DNA from: a virus
DNA: 21,549 bases
Direction: 5' to 3' (one strand)
IMG/VR virus record: IMGVR_UViG_3300042317_001116
Span: 1 to 21,549 of that record
Shown here: piece by piece, positions 6,908 through 14,189 of the stretch
Layout: each line of letters starts with the position of its first letter
Numbering within the stretch: the first letter of the stretch is position 1
Position numbers and translations under genes: made by a program
Notes under the pieces: generated by a model
What the model was told of the DNA's origin: nothing
The model's database searches: none
What the model saw: only the letters and a program-made list of their open reading frames with translations

Positions 6908-8697
6908 GGCTGGTCTCCTGACTGCTGGTCGGGCGGCGGCAGGGGGATCGCACCCTCGACCATTTGCTGGGCGAGGTCGGGCGACACGGTCGGAAACGCG
7001 GACGTGATCAGGGCGACCGCGGCCGGCTTCTCCAGCGTTCCGGCAGAGACCTGGGCCAGGACCTCGAGGAGCGCCGTGACCTGGGCACCGTTTAGGGCAG
7101 TGGCCGCGAGGTCGTCCGTGATGCCGGTGGCCGGCAGCTCGTCGTCGGCGGGCTCCGTCTCCTGCCGATCGACCGGCGTGGCAGACAGCTCCGAGACCCG
7201 CTTGCCGACCAGCATCTCGGACGGTTGCCCGTCCTCGTAGACGCGGACCAGCGCGGCCGGCTCGGCCTCCGTGGCGGCGATCGCGAACGGCGAGCCCTCG
7301 ACCCCAAGGACCCCGGAAACCATCAGGTGTTCGATCTCGCCCTCGCCGCCAGCCCAGTAGACGACCTGGCCCTCGCGGAAGCCGCCGGCCTCCGGCACTC
7401 CTTGGCCCTGGCCGACACTCTCGACCGGCTCGCCTTCGGGGGCGGCCGCCGCGGCCGCGGCGTTGCCCAGGGTCGAGAACCCAAGCTGCATGAAGGTCTC
7501 GTTCGCGGCCTGGTCGTCGAGAACCTCGAGGTCCTCGAAGTCGCGGATCTCGTTCGGGGTGATCGCCCCCATGTTGAACATCGACTGGTAGAGCGCCGCG
7601 CGGCTCGCGGAGTCGCCCCGAAGGAGCCCGCGGTTGTCGAGCCGGACGTAGACGTCGTCGCCGTAGACCGGCTGGAGCGCCATATCGAACGGCCCCTCCA
7701 TCCGCTTTTGCCAGGGCAGCATGCACCACACCTGCGCGGAGAGATGCTCCTGCTCCGGGTTCGAGTAGCGGGCCATCTTGGCATCGCCCAGGAGCGTCGA
7801 GGGGACACCCCAGTGTCGGCAGATGTCGGGGAGGATCGCGTCCCGGAGCTGCTGGTACTGGCTCTGCTCCATGCTGTTGGATTGCATGGGCGTCAGCGTC
7901 ATCTTCTTCGTCATGACGGCCGGGGCTCCGCGGTTGGCCCCGCCGTACATCTCGCGGAACATCGTCCGCAGCTGGTCGATCGCGGCCTCGTCGAGCTTCT
8001 CGTCGGTCTGGATCACGAAGTCGGGCCGGGCCCCGTTCCGCCAGTAGGCGGTGGCCGCCACGTCGAGCTGACGGGCCAGGCCGATCGAGGTCGCGCACAC
8101 CTCCGACGGAGCCATTCCCCAGAGTCCGTTTTCGCTCATCCACTTCCAGTGGAGGACCTCGGTCTGGGCGAGGGTCTCCCAGCCGCCCTTCTCCTGGAGG
8201 AACTGGTAGCGGATCGAGTAGTCGGGCAGCTGCTCCACCTTGACCCGGGTCGGGTGCATGGGGATCAGCGTGGACATGAAGCCCCGCTCGCCCGGCAGGA
8301 TCCGGGCGAAGCCGTTGCCGTGGAGCGCCGTCCAGTAGGCCTGGAGCGACATGAAGTCGAACGACGTCTGCCACGGGTTCGGCCGCCGGCGGATTGCGTA
8401 GGCGGACGGCGGATTGAACGGGACCTTCCGGCCGTTCGGTAGCGTCTGGTGGATGTGGACCGGCATCACGCCGACCCCCTGCCCGATAAACCGGCAGACC
8501 GCGAAGATCGACGACACCCGGACCGCGATCTCGGGGGTAATGTGGCCCCCCAGCAGATTCCCGCCGGTGCCGCTCCAGGCCGAAGGCGACAGGGCCAGGT
8601 TTGACCCCCGGACGGAGAACATCACCGGCCCGGTCGCCTTGCCGCGCCGCCGCGAGGGCCGCTTCGTGGTGGTGGCGGTGGCCTTCTTGGCGGGCAT
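6904..8697 (-). CDS. HK97-family portal protein with C-terminal extension
   Basis: A 597-residue protein. Residues ~28-410 match the HK97 portal layout: 'GGHITPEIAVRVSSIFAVCR', 'MSLQAYWTALHGNGFARIL', 'EVLHWKWMSENGLWGMAP', 'HWGVPSTLLGDAK' and the C-terminal motif 'MGAITPNEIRDFEDLEVLDD'. After an Ala-run (AAAAAAAPEG) there are about 170 extra residues. One part (~441-505, EGQVVYWAGGEGEIEHLMVS...LVGKRVSEL) resembles the small SH3-like DUF2945-type module that I recall from other phage head proteins. The end (ALLEVLAQVSAGTLEKPAAV) is helical. The portal forms the dodecameric DNA gate. It precedes the protease gene with an ATGA overlap and follows large terminase after an 84-base gap. Confidence 0.92.
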   Translation of the reverse strand: MPAKKATATTTKRPSRRRGKATGPVMFSVRGSNLALSPSAWSGTGGNLLGGHITPEIAVRVSSIFAVCRFIGQGVGVMPVHIHQTLPNGRKVPFNPPSAYAIRRRPNPWQTSFDFMSLQAYWTALHGNGFARILPGERGFMSTLIPMHPTRVKVEQLPDYSIRYQFLQEKGGWETLAQTEVLHWKWMSENGLWGMAPSEVCATSIGLARQLDVAATAYWRNGARPDFVIQTDEKLDEAAIDQLRTMFREMYGGANRGAPAVMTKKMTLTPMQSNSMEQSQYQQLRDAILPDICRHWGVPSTLLGDAKMARYSNPEQEHLSAQVWCMLPWQKRMEGPFDMALQPVYGDDVYVRLDNRGLLRGDSASRAALYQSMFNMGAITPNEIRDFEDLEVLDDQAANETFMQLGFSTLGNAAAAAAAPEGEPVESVGQGQGVPEAGGFREGQVVYWAGGEGEIEHLMVSGVLGVEGSPFAIAATEAEPAALVRVYEDGQPSEMLVGKRVSELSATPVDRQETEPADDELPATGITDDLAATALNGAQVTALLEVLAQVSAGTLEKPAAVALITSAFPTVSPDLAQQMVEGAIPLPPPDQQSGDQP

Positions 8698-8759
8698 CAG
8701 GCGGCATCCGGGGACCCGGCGCGTACTGCGGCCGGGGGTGGCATTGTCCGGCGGCCTGT

Positions 8760-8772
8760 CCGAACCCTTGAA
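8760..8772 (-). repeat. 13-bp repeat in the gap before the portal gene
   Basis: On the minus strand it reads TTCAAGGGTTCGG, identical to 3287-3299 before the capsid gene. It begins 10 bases after the large terminase stop. A related 12-mer (CAGGTTCAAGGG on the minus strand) is at 8765-8776 and again at 12939-12950, near the end of the HTH gene. The 84-base gap around it holds no convincing gene. Confidence 0.45.
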
Positions 8773-8781
8773 CCTGTGGCC

Positions 8782-10410
8782 CTACCAGAGCGACACGATG
8801 CGGTAGTCGTCGGGGCTCGGCCCGTCGAGCTGCTCGTCGGAGTCGATCGCCATCGCGAAAGCGTTGGCCGCGGCCGCCAGGCCGTCGATCTTCTCGGTGC
8901 TCTTGCCCTTGTCCGGTTTGATCATGCCGGTCGCGTCCGTGTAGACCAGGCAGTGGTTCGCGTTCCAGAGGAGGATCGGATTCTCGAACCGGAACGTCCC
9001 CTCGACGACCAGTCCCTCGAGCATCTTGCACGGCGAGTTAAGCCGCTGGGTCGTCTGGGCCACCCCCTTCACCTCGAGGCCCTCGCGTTGCAGGAACGTC
9101 GCGAGCGGCCCGACTTGCCAGGGGTCGCTCCCGACCTTCACGATCCGGTGGTCCTGGCCAAACGCGATGATGTCGCGGGCGACCGTCTCGTGATCGAGCC
9201 GCGCCCCCGGCGTCACGGTCAGCCAGCCCTCGCGGATCCAGGTCGAGTAGGGGACGCGGTCCTTCCGCTCCCGCTCGGCCACGGTCTCCTCCGGCACCCA
9301 GTACCTCATCAGGGCATCCCAGGATCCGTCGGCCGCCTTGAACAGGAAACAGGCCGCGGTCATGTCGAGGTTCGACGCCAGGTCCACGCCGACGACGCAG
9401 GGCCGGCCGGCGAGCGGCTCCGGCGGGGGCCGGCGGCAGCTCGCGAAAGCGTCCCCCTTGAACCACTGCTCATCGCGGCCGTCGGCCCAGACGTTGAGCG
9501 AGTAGCGGAGCCAGCGCGAGAACTTCCGGGAATCGGTGGTCGCGTCCTGGTGGTCGGCCGCGAACTCCTCCTCGGAGAACGTGATCCCCATCGACGGATT
9601 CGCTTTCCGCCAGACGGCCGGATCGGAGAAGTCGTCGTCGGGGGCGGCCGCGTAGATCAGCCCGTAGAAGCTGGGGTTCGCGGCCGGGTCGCCGCCGTGT
9701 TCGTGGCTCACGAGCTGGGCGTCCTTCCACCACTGGTATCCGACCCCGTTCTTGTTCTCGCCGGCCGTCGAGATCGCGAGGACTAGGCCGTTCGGCGTGG
9801 CCCGGGTCGCGTAGGTCAGGGCCGCGATCAGCGCGTCCGACTTGTGGGCGTGGATCTCGTCCACGATCACGGACCCGTTCAGGCCTTCGTTCCGGTAGGC
9901 GTCGGCCGACAGGCACCGGAGGACGTTCCCGTTCTCGCGGTTTTTGATCAGGCTCTTCGAGTCGACGACCTCGAGCAGCTTCGCCAGCTGCGGGGAGGCC
10001 CGGACGAACTTCGACACGACCCGGTAGATCTCGCGGGCCTGGAGGCGGTCGACCGCCGCCAGGTAGACGTCGGAGATCGGGTGGTGAGCGGTCAGGAGGT
10101 ACTGGGCCAGGGCCGCCATCAGGAAACTCTTCCCCTGCTTCTTCGGGCAGAAGATCCCGGCCCGGCGGTAGCGGAGCCGGCCGTCCGGCCGCTTCCACCC
10201 GAACAGCGGCTCGACGACCCGTTCCCGCTGCCAGTCGATCAGGCGGAGCGGCTCGGGAGCGCCGCCCGTGGTCGAGGGCATTCGGCAGAATCGCTCGATG
10301 AACTCGACCGGCCGGCGGGCGGCCGCGAGATCGAAGACGTAACCCGGGCAGGCCTCGGGGCGGTCATCCCCCGGTGAAGGCCCGGAGGGCATCGTCTTCG
10401 TCTTCGCCAT
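8782..10410 (-). CDS. terL: large terminase subunit (TerL)
   Basis: A 542-residue ATPase/nuclease that pumps DNA into proheads. A Walker A-like motif is in IFCPKKQGKSFL (~88-95), Walker B in SVIVDEIHAHK (~181-186), and the coupling motif as LAISTAG (~211-217). The nuclease domain begins at 'PCVVGVDLASNLDMT', with D343 as the expected first metal-binding acid; further acids lie in 'KVGSDPWQVG' and near 'MAIDSDEQLDGPSPDDYR'. Length is normal for HK97-type TerL. The ATG at 10410 has a GGAG ribosome site and overlaps the small terminase gene by 47 bases. It is followed by portal and protease, the canonical packaging order. Confidence 0.95.
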   Translation of the reverse strand: MAKTKTMPSGPSPGDDRPEACPGYVFDLAAARRPVEFIERFCRMPSTTGGAPEPLRLIDWQRERVVEPLFGWKRPDGRLRYRRAGIFCPKKQGKSFLMAALAQYLLTAHHPISDVYLAAVDRLQAREIYRVVSKFVRASPQLAKLLEVVDSKSLIKNRENGNVLRCLSADAYRNEGLNGSVIVDEIHAHKSDALIAALTYATRATPNGLVLAISTAGENKNGVGYQWWKDAQLVSHEHGGDPAANPSFYGLIYAAAPDDDFSDPAVWRKANPSMGITFSEEEFAADHQDATTDSRKFSRWLRYSLNVWADGRDEQWFKGDAFASCRRPPPEPLAGRPCVVGVDLASNLDMTAACFLFKAADGSWDALMRYWVPEETVAERERKDRVPYSTWIREGWLTVTPGARLDHETVARDIIAFGQDHRIVKVGSDPWQVGPLATFLQREGLEVKGVAQTTQRLNSPCKMLEGLVVEGTFRFENPILLWNANHCLVYTDATGMIKPDKGKSTEKIDGLAAAANAFAMAIDSDEQLDGPSPDDYRIVSLW

Positions 10411-10825
10411 GGTCGATCTCCGCGGCCGGTAGCCGCGCCTCGTCGGCGGCGGTCAGGCCGAACTTCGCCGCCAGTGTGACGAAGTCCCGGCGCGAGTCAC
10501 GCAGCAGCCGGGCCACCGGCGACACCGCCTGGCCCTTGTCGGTCGCGGTGATCCACCCTTCCGCGGCGATCGTGCGGCCCAGCTCGCGGACGTCGGCGAA
10601 CAAGTGGCAGAGCTGGGCGAAGGCCTCCGCGTGGATCTGGCGGAGGCGGCCTTCGGCCGACAGGGTCGGGGCGTGGGCCTCCCAGAAGGCGGCGGCCAGC
10701 GGCCGCTCGGCCAGGTGGGCCGGGGGAGTGACCGACTCCACTTCGGTCGCGGGTCGGGCGAGGGTGTTCCGGCCGGTTGTCGACCGCTCGGATGTCGGAT
10801 CAGGCAGGGGGCCGCGTCTTCCCAT
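10364..10825 (-). CDS. terS: small terminase subunit, P27 family
   Basis: A 153-residue protein starting MGRRGPLPDPTSERSTTGRN, the typical opening of P27-type small terminases (G-R-x-G-P-x-P plus a flexible basic tail). The pattern 'PPAHLAERPLAAAFWEAHAP' is followed by helices (EAFAQLCHLFADVRELGRTI), a 'GWITATDKGQAVSPVARLLRDSRRDF' segment and an acidic end (DHGEDEDDALRAF). The small subunit recognises the packaging site and regulates TerL. Position directly before TerL and after a small HNH protein matches many HK97-like phages. Confidence 0.9.
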   Translation of the reverse strand: MGRRGPLPDPTSERSTTGRNTLARPATEVESVTPPAHLAERPLAAAFWEAHAPTLSAEGRLRQIHAEAFAQLCHLFADVRELGRTIAAEGWITATDKGQAVSPVARLLRDSRRDFVTLAAKFGLTAADEARLPAAEIDHGEDEDDALRAFTGG

Positions 10826-10834
10826 TTTGAAGCC

Positions 10835-10927
10835 TCACGATTTTTGGGAAACCCGACAGAAACTCGCGTTGGGGTCGCGTGGGGTCTTCCGTGGGATGTT
10901 GATTTTGTAGGCGACCCCACCCCCCAT
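10835..10927 (-). CDS. possible 30-residue peptide coupled to the HNH gene
   Basis: An ATG at 10927 overlaps the HNH stop as TAATG and opens a 30-codon frame (MGGGVAYKINIPRKTPRDPN...). A GAGGGG ribosome site lies about 8 bases upstream. It fills the only gap between the HNH and small terminase genes. No family is recognised, and it may be untranslated spacer. Confidence 0.3.
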   Translation of the reverse strand: MGGGVAYKINIPRKTPRDPNASFCRVSQKS

Positions 10928-11223
10928 TACAGCGCCCCTCGCCGCCGCTGCTCGGCCCTGGTCTTCCGGCCGTGGCAGGCCGAACACCGCCAGGCCAGGT
11001 TCGCTTCGTCGTCGCTGCCGCCGTCCTCGAGCGGGACGATGTGATCGGCGTGGCCGTTCTTCCCGTAGGCCACACGGCCGCAGTCCCGGCACACGAAGGC
11101 GTCCCTGGTCCCGATCCGGATCCGCTTGGCCCTCCATTCCGCCGTGCAGTAGTGGGCGTGTTCCTTCGTCTGCTCGACGGCCAGGAATCGCGGCGGCTTC
11201 CAGCGTTCGATCCGGGCTGGCAT
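10927..11223 (-). CDS. HNH endonuclease next to terminase
   Basis: A 98-residue protein with a complete zinc-type HNH fold: CRDCG (first Cys pair), 'GHADHIVPLEDGGSDDEANL' holding the HNH His-Asn core, and 'CSACHGRKT' (second Cys pair). Proteins of this type beside terminase are known in HK97-like phages to work with the terminase during cos cleavage and packaging. Its gene precedes small terminase. No clear ribosome site precedes the ATG at 11223, which may lower its level. A free homing nuclease is less likely given the location and size. Confidence 0.88.
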   Translation of the reverse strand: MPARIERWKPPRFLAVEQTKEHAHYCTAEWRAKRIRIGTRDAFVCRDCGRVAYGKNGHADHIVPLEDGGSDDEANLAWRCSACHGRKTRAEQRRRGAL

Positions 11224-11246
11224 GGCGTCACATTGTGCGTCTAGCG

Positions 11247-11522
11247 TCAGAGCGGCGGCAGCACCGCCGCGTACTGCTCGGCCGTGATTTCCTCCACCAG
11301 CCCGGCGGCGATCAGTTGCGGGAGCAGCTCGCTCGGGAGGTTGTAGTCGCAGTAGGCCGCCGACACGGCGAGATACACGCGGCCTTGCCCGTCGCTCGGC
11401 AGATCCGCCGTCAGCGGCAGAGACCGCAGCGTCTTCGTCGCCGCGTTTGGGTAGCCGTAGGCCGCGTCCAACTGGCCGCAGATGTCGTCGTACACGGCGG
11501 GTGCGGCGCGGAAGTATCTCAT
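11247..11522 (-). CDS. hypothetical protein in the fibre block
   Basis: A 91-residue protein starting MRYFRAAPAVYDDICGQLDA at an ATG that overlaps the preceding stop (ATGA, 11519-11522). Segments include 'LPSDGQGRVYLAVSAAYCDY' and 'LLPQLIAAGLVEEITAEQYA'. The C-terminal part (LVEEITAEQYAAVLPPL) looks like a short helical hairpin. Being coupled to a LamG-like fibre gene suggests a chaperone or accessory of the fibre, but no family is recognised. GC content is lower than in the head genes. Confidence 0.55.
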   Translation of the reverse strand: MRYFRAAPAVYDDICGQLDAAYGYPNAATKTLRSLPLTADLPSDGQGRVYLAVSAAYCDYNLPSELLPQLIAAGLVEEITAEQYAAVLPPL

Positions 11523-12256
11523 GAAATGGCGATATTCCACTTGCGCGACAGGTAGCGGGCCACCTGTGTCACTTCGCCATCCGTCAAGTCGCGGTCGTAA
11601 TAGATAAACTCAGCAATGCCACCATTCAGTGGCAATGCGGGCAACGTACTCAACGCGAATAACTTCATGTCGTAACTGCCGGACAGTTGCAGGGTGTATG
11701 TGGCATCCGCGCCGAAGACACCGTTCTGGTACACGCGGACGCTGCCAGTGCGTACGACGCCTGCCCCGATAACCCAGGTGTTGAAAGAATATGCCGGCCC
11801 TTCCGCATGCACCTGCGTTGCAGCAGTACCATGAATGGTGGTACGCAGGCGTGGGCCGGCGGAGGCTGGGTCTTGCACGGCATTTCTGGGGCCGTTATTG
11901 AGGGCTCCGCGCTGCCAAATCCCTTGATTGCTGTTGGCTGCGCGGAACACAAACAAGGCAGTGTTGCTTGGGGTGTACGTCCACGCCGGGATTACCATGT
12001 GCTGGGCAGCTGCCGTTCTTAGCGTGGCGCGTCCGTTGAGATCGTTGGCCGTGTAGGTCGGCTGCGCTGCGGCTGTGGCCTGCGCCGCGTGCCGAGCGTT
12101 GCCGCTCTTGTCTCGCCACTCGCTGACGGTGGAACCGTTGAGCGTGATGGTGGTCGAATCAGACCCATCTAGCCATACAGCCAGGCTGGCTAACTGCCTG
12201 GGGTCTGTCAGGCCGCTGGCCCTTGGGCGAAGCAATCTCGGATTCATCGGGCACAT
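11519..12256 (-). CDS. LamG/concanavalin-like tail fibre or receptor-binding protein
   Basis: A 245-residue protein. After a short basic start the sequence 'LASLAVWLDGSDSTTITLNG' followed by 'VSEWRDKSGNARHAAQ' and 'QPTYTANDLNGRATLR' is the recurrent opening of LamG-like/concanavalin jelly-roll modules found in phage and surface proteins. The end, 'NGGIAEFIYYDRDLTDGEVT' then 'VARYLSRKWNI', is the matching conserved C-terminus of that module. This points to sugar or surface binding. The start could be the ATG at 12256 or at 12247; neither has a good ribosome site. Lower GC and different codon use than the head genes suggest recent exchange. Confidence 0.7.
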   Translation of the reverse strand: MCPMNPRLLRPRASGLTDPRQLASLAVWLDGSDSTTITLNGSTVSEWRDKSGNARHAAQATAAAQPTYTANDLNGRATLRTAAAQHMVIPAWTYTPSNTALFVFRAANSNQGIWQRGALNNGPRNAVQDPASAGPRLRTTIHGTAATQVHAEGPAYSFNTWVIGAGVVRTGSVRVYQNGVFGADATYTLQLSGSYDMKLFALSTLPALPLNGGIAEFIYYDRDLTDGEVTQVARYLSRKWNIAIS

Positions 12257-12291
12257 GCGGGCGCGTCTCTAGAGTGGTGATGTGGCGACGT

Positions 12292-12738
12292 TCAGATAAC
12301 CCGCCAGCGGTCCGTCGTGCCGTCGTACACGAGCAGGGCCGCACCGCCCTTGGCGGCCAGGACGTAGTCGCCCTCCCAGGGGACCAGGATCCGGTTCACG
12401 TCCGTCGAGTCGGCGCTGGCGTGCTTCAGCGTGATCGCGTCGGTCGAGTCGACGTTGATCAGGAGAATCGCGTCCCCGTCGTTCCGGGCCACGATCCCGG
12501 TGATGTTCCGGGCCGCGTTGGCCGTGAGCCGGAAGATGTCCTTCCCGGCCCCGGGCTCGTAGTTGTTTTGGTTCGCGGTGATCTCCGCCGGGCTCTGGAC
12601 CGTGTTGGTCCTGGCCAGGTCCACGATCGACCCGATCGTGACCTTCTGGGTCTCGGTGCCGGCCGCGTTGGTGGCCGGGACGATCGCCCCAGCGGCGGCG
12701 CTGCCGGACGGTAGTTCGGAGATCTTGACGTCTGCCAT
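12292..12738 (-). CDS. phage tail fibre/structural protein
   Basis: A 148-residue protein starting MADVKISELPSGSAAAGAIV. The opening 'VKISELPSGSAA...VPATNAAGTETQKVTI' is a recurrent N-terminus of phage tail-fibre or virion proteins with a beta-prism attachment module. The rest is beta-rich (ITGIVARNDGDAILLINVDS, GDYVLAAKGGAALLVYDG) and ends DGTTDRWRVI, an end common to short beta-sandwich virion proteins. It is followed by the LamG-like gene after a 35-base gap. The two may form an adaptor plus receptor-binding pair. Confidence 0.7.
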   Translation of the reverse strand: MADVKISELPSGSAAAGAIVPATNAAGTETQKVTIGSIVDLARTNTVQSPAEITANQNNYEPGAGKDIFRLTANAARNITGIVARNDGDAILLINVDSTDAITLKHASADSTDVNRILVPWEGDYVLAAKGGAALLVYDGTTDRWRVI

Positions 12739-12742
12739 GGTG

Positions 12743-12910
12743 TTATTGCTCCGTCCGGAGGAAGTGGCCGTTCTCGGCCTGGAGTTGGTTCCCGGCCTCG
12801 GTCAGGATCGTGTTTGGGCTGGCCGGCTTCCGCCGCAGCTGCTTCCGCAGCAGCGAGAGGATCCGGTTGTTCCGGGGCGGGCTGCGGCGCGGCGGGGGGA
12901 TTCTGGTCAT
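12743..12910 (-). CDS. small basic hypothetical protein
   Basis: A 55-residue frame starting MTRIPPPRRSPPRNNRILSL and ending near NGHFLRTEQ. It is basic and Pro/Arg-rich at the start with a short helix (ILSLLRKQLRRK), then a polar C-terminus. It fits tightly between the HTH gene (4 bases apart) and the fibre gene, and its 3' end supplies the GGAG-type ribosome site of the next gene. There is no good ribosome site of its own, so coupling or non-coding status is open. Confidence 0.45.
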   Translation of the reverse strand: MTRIPPPRRSPPRNNRILSLLRKQLRRKPASPNTILTEAGNQLQAENGHFLRTEQ

Positions 12911-12914
12911 GGTG

Positions 12915-13280
12915 TCAGGGTAGGGGTGGGTGGCCGGTCCCTTGAACCTGGCCCCGCCAGCGTTGGTCGCGTTCCTCGTCGCTCCAGGCCTGCTGCTCGA
13001 GCAGCGTCAGCCGGCCGTAGATCTCCTCCTCGGTGGGATCGTTCGGCCGCCGTCGGCCCCCGGTGCCGCGGCCGCGCTTCGGCAGGCCGGCGAGCTGGTC
13101 CTGGAGGCGGGCCTTCAGGGTGTCCACGCTCACCCCGATCGCCTTGGCGATCTGCTGCTGGGTCTCGCCGGCGAGCCAGGCCTGGCGGACCTGTTGGATC
13201 TGCCGGGCCGTCAGGACGTTCCGCCGGGATCCGCGGAACTGGTTCGTCCCGTCCCGGGCCCGAATCGGAAGCCGGCTCAT
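12915..13280 (-). CDS. HTH DNA-binding protein, possible late-gene regulator
   Basis: A 121-residue protein starting MSRLPIRARDGTNQFRGSRR. A clear helix-turn-helix of the resolvase/sigma-4 style lies at ~24-58: LTARQIQQVRQAWLAGETQQ then QIAKAIGVSVDTLKARL. A basic Gly/Arg linker (KRGRGTGGRRRP) and an acidic helical end (EEEIYGRLTLLEQQAWSDEE) follow. The ATG overlaps the RusA stop (ATGA). It is the last gene before the virion genes, so a role in turning on the late operon is plausible by position. A DNA-packaging helper is an alternative. Confidence 0.65.
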   Translation of the reverse strand: MSRLPIRARDGTNQFRGSRRNVLTARQIQQVRQAWLAGETQQQIAKAIGVSVDTLKARLQDQLAGLPKRGRGTGGRRRPNDPTEEEIYGRLTLLEQQAWSDEERDQRWRGQVQGTGHPPLP

Positions 13281-13720
13281 GGCTGGAGCCTCCGGATCGT
13301 GACGATCGTCCGCGGGCGCTCGCCGTCGGCCGCGTAACGCTTCCGCCCGCTCCACTCGACGACCTGGTCGTCGTCGAGCCACACGGACCCGGAGTCCGTG
13401 ATCGCGTCACAGGCCCCCTTGCACAGGTTGTCCCAGTCCCCGGACCGCTTCGGGGGCCAGAGCGGGGCCTTCGCCGTCAGCGACCCGTCCTTCCGTCGAT
13501 GGGACGGCGGCCGCTCGATCACGAACTCGAGGTCGATCGCGTGGGCGTTCGCCGACGGGGTCCGGCCGGCCGCCGCGATCCGGGCCGCCAGGACCGCCGC
13601 GGCCTTGTACCCCGCGATCCCGTTGTCCGGCGTGTAGACGTGGCCGTTCCTGGCCATCCGGGCCCGCGGCTGCGGGAACGGCTGGCCGGGGATCTCGAAC
13701 GTGATCGCGGTCGCATCCAT
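13277..13720 (-). CDS. rusA: RusA-type Holliday junction resolvase
   Basis: A 147-residue protein starting MDATAITFEIPGQPFPQPRA. The RusA fold is shown by the N-terminal 'IPGQPFPQPRARM' strand, the catalytic cluster D95-W-D97-N-L with K101 (SGDWDNLCKGACDAITD, including D105), and acids in 'VWLDDDQVVEW' (D116-D118). These correspond to the metal-binding Asp residues and Lys of RusA, which cuts four-way junctions. In phages it resolves replication or recombination branches before packaging. A GTG four codons upstream (13732) is a possible alternative start. It precedes the HTH gene with an ATGA overlap. Confidence 0.93.
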   Translation of the reverse strand: MDATAITFEIPGQPFPQPRARMARNGHVYTPDNGIAGYKAAAVLAARIAAAGRTPSANAHAIDLEFVIERPPSHRRKDGSLTAKAPLWPPKRSGDWDNLCKGACDAITDSGSVWLDDDQVVEWSGRKRYAADGERPRTIVTIRRLQP

Positions 13721-13798
13721 GCGGCCCGCCACGGTAGGCGATCCGCGGCGCGAGTCCAGCGTTCACCGCGTGGCCAAGGTTTCAATCGAGCGGGGTTC

Positions 13799-14095
13799 TC
13801 AGTCCAGCCGTTCCAGTGCCGTGTTGATAATGACCGCGATGTCCGTCCGGCCAGCGTCCTCGCAGATGCAAGCGGCCGCGCTGATCGCCTCCCGCTCCTC
13901 GTCGGTGAGCGTGGGCGAGCGGTAGAGCCGGACGACGCCGTGATTGCCAGTCACCGCCTCGTCAATCGCCTTGGCTTCCTCTTCGATGGCGTAGACATCG
14001 TAGATGCGGTCGCCGTCCGCGAGCATGACAGCCCACGCCACCGCCTCCCGGTGAGAACCACGCGATCCAACAGACCGCTCATTCGTCTCGTTCAT
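13799..14095 (-). CDS. hypothetical protein
   Basis: A 98-residue protein starting MNETNERSVGSRGSHREAVA at 14095, chosen because a perfect AAAGGAGG ribosome site lies ~9 bases upstream; a frame-extending ATG at 14152 lacks one and would lie in a hairpin. Mostly helical and acidic: 'AWAVMLADGDRIYDVYAIEE', 'PTLTDEEREAISAAACICED', 'AVIINTALERLD'. No family is recognised. GC is lower than in adjacent genes. It is preceded by a strong hairpin and so may have separate expression. Confidence 0.6.
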   Translation of the reverse strand: MNETNERSVGSRGSHREAVAWAVMLADGDRIYDVYAIEEEAKAIDEAVTGNHGVVRLYRSPTLTDEEREAISAAACICEDAGRTDIAVIINTALERLD

Positions 14096-14144
14096 GTTCG
14101 CCGCCTCCTTTGTTCGCGGCTGCTGATCTCCGGCGTTCCACGAT

Positions 14145-14180
14145 TTCAGCATTTTCCGGTGCCGGAAAACCGCTGCTGAA
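14145..14180 (-). promoter_or_regulatory. large inverted repeat, operator or terminator
   Basis: Outer arms TTCAGCA (14145-14151) and TGCTGAA (14174-14180) flank an inner palindrome TTTTCCGG-TG... reading TTTTCCGGTGCCGGAAAA (14152-14169). The repeat fills the ~95-base gap between two small genes. No extra T-run follows on the minus strand. It could end transcription of the replication block or be bound by a dimeric regulator. Confidence 0.5.
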
Positions 14181-14189
14181 TGAAAGCTT

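Noticed and set aside
8698-8781. A tiny frame (about 15 codons) ending TGATG at the portal start
   Set aside because: Too short and without a ribosome site. The gap is better explained by the 13-bp repeat and spacer.
5936-9031. A 1031-codon minus-strand frame running from within large terminase through portal to the protease
   Set aside because: Only its last 323 codons (from the ATG at 6907) look like protein. The part before is an out-of-frame shadow of terminase and portal, rich in Arg/Pro/Gly.
10871-10918. Inverted repeat GGGGTCGC/GCGACCCC in the gap before small terminase (possible cos or pac site)
   Set aside because: The arms are only 8 bp with a 32-base loop, and nothing else identifies a packaging site. 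The position next to terminase is suggestive but insufficient.
12563-14179. A 538-codon plus-strand frame
   Set aside because: It overlaps RusA, the HTH protein and small genes on the minus strand and reads as low-complexity shadow sequence.
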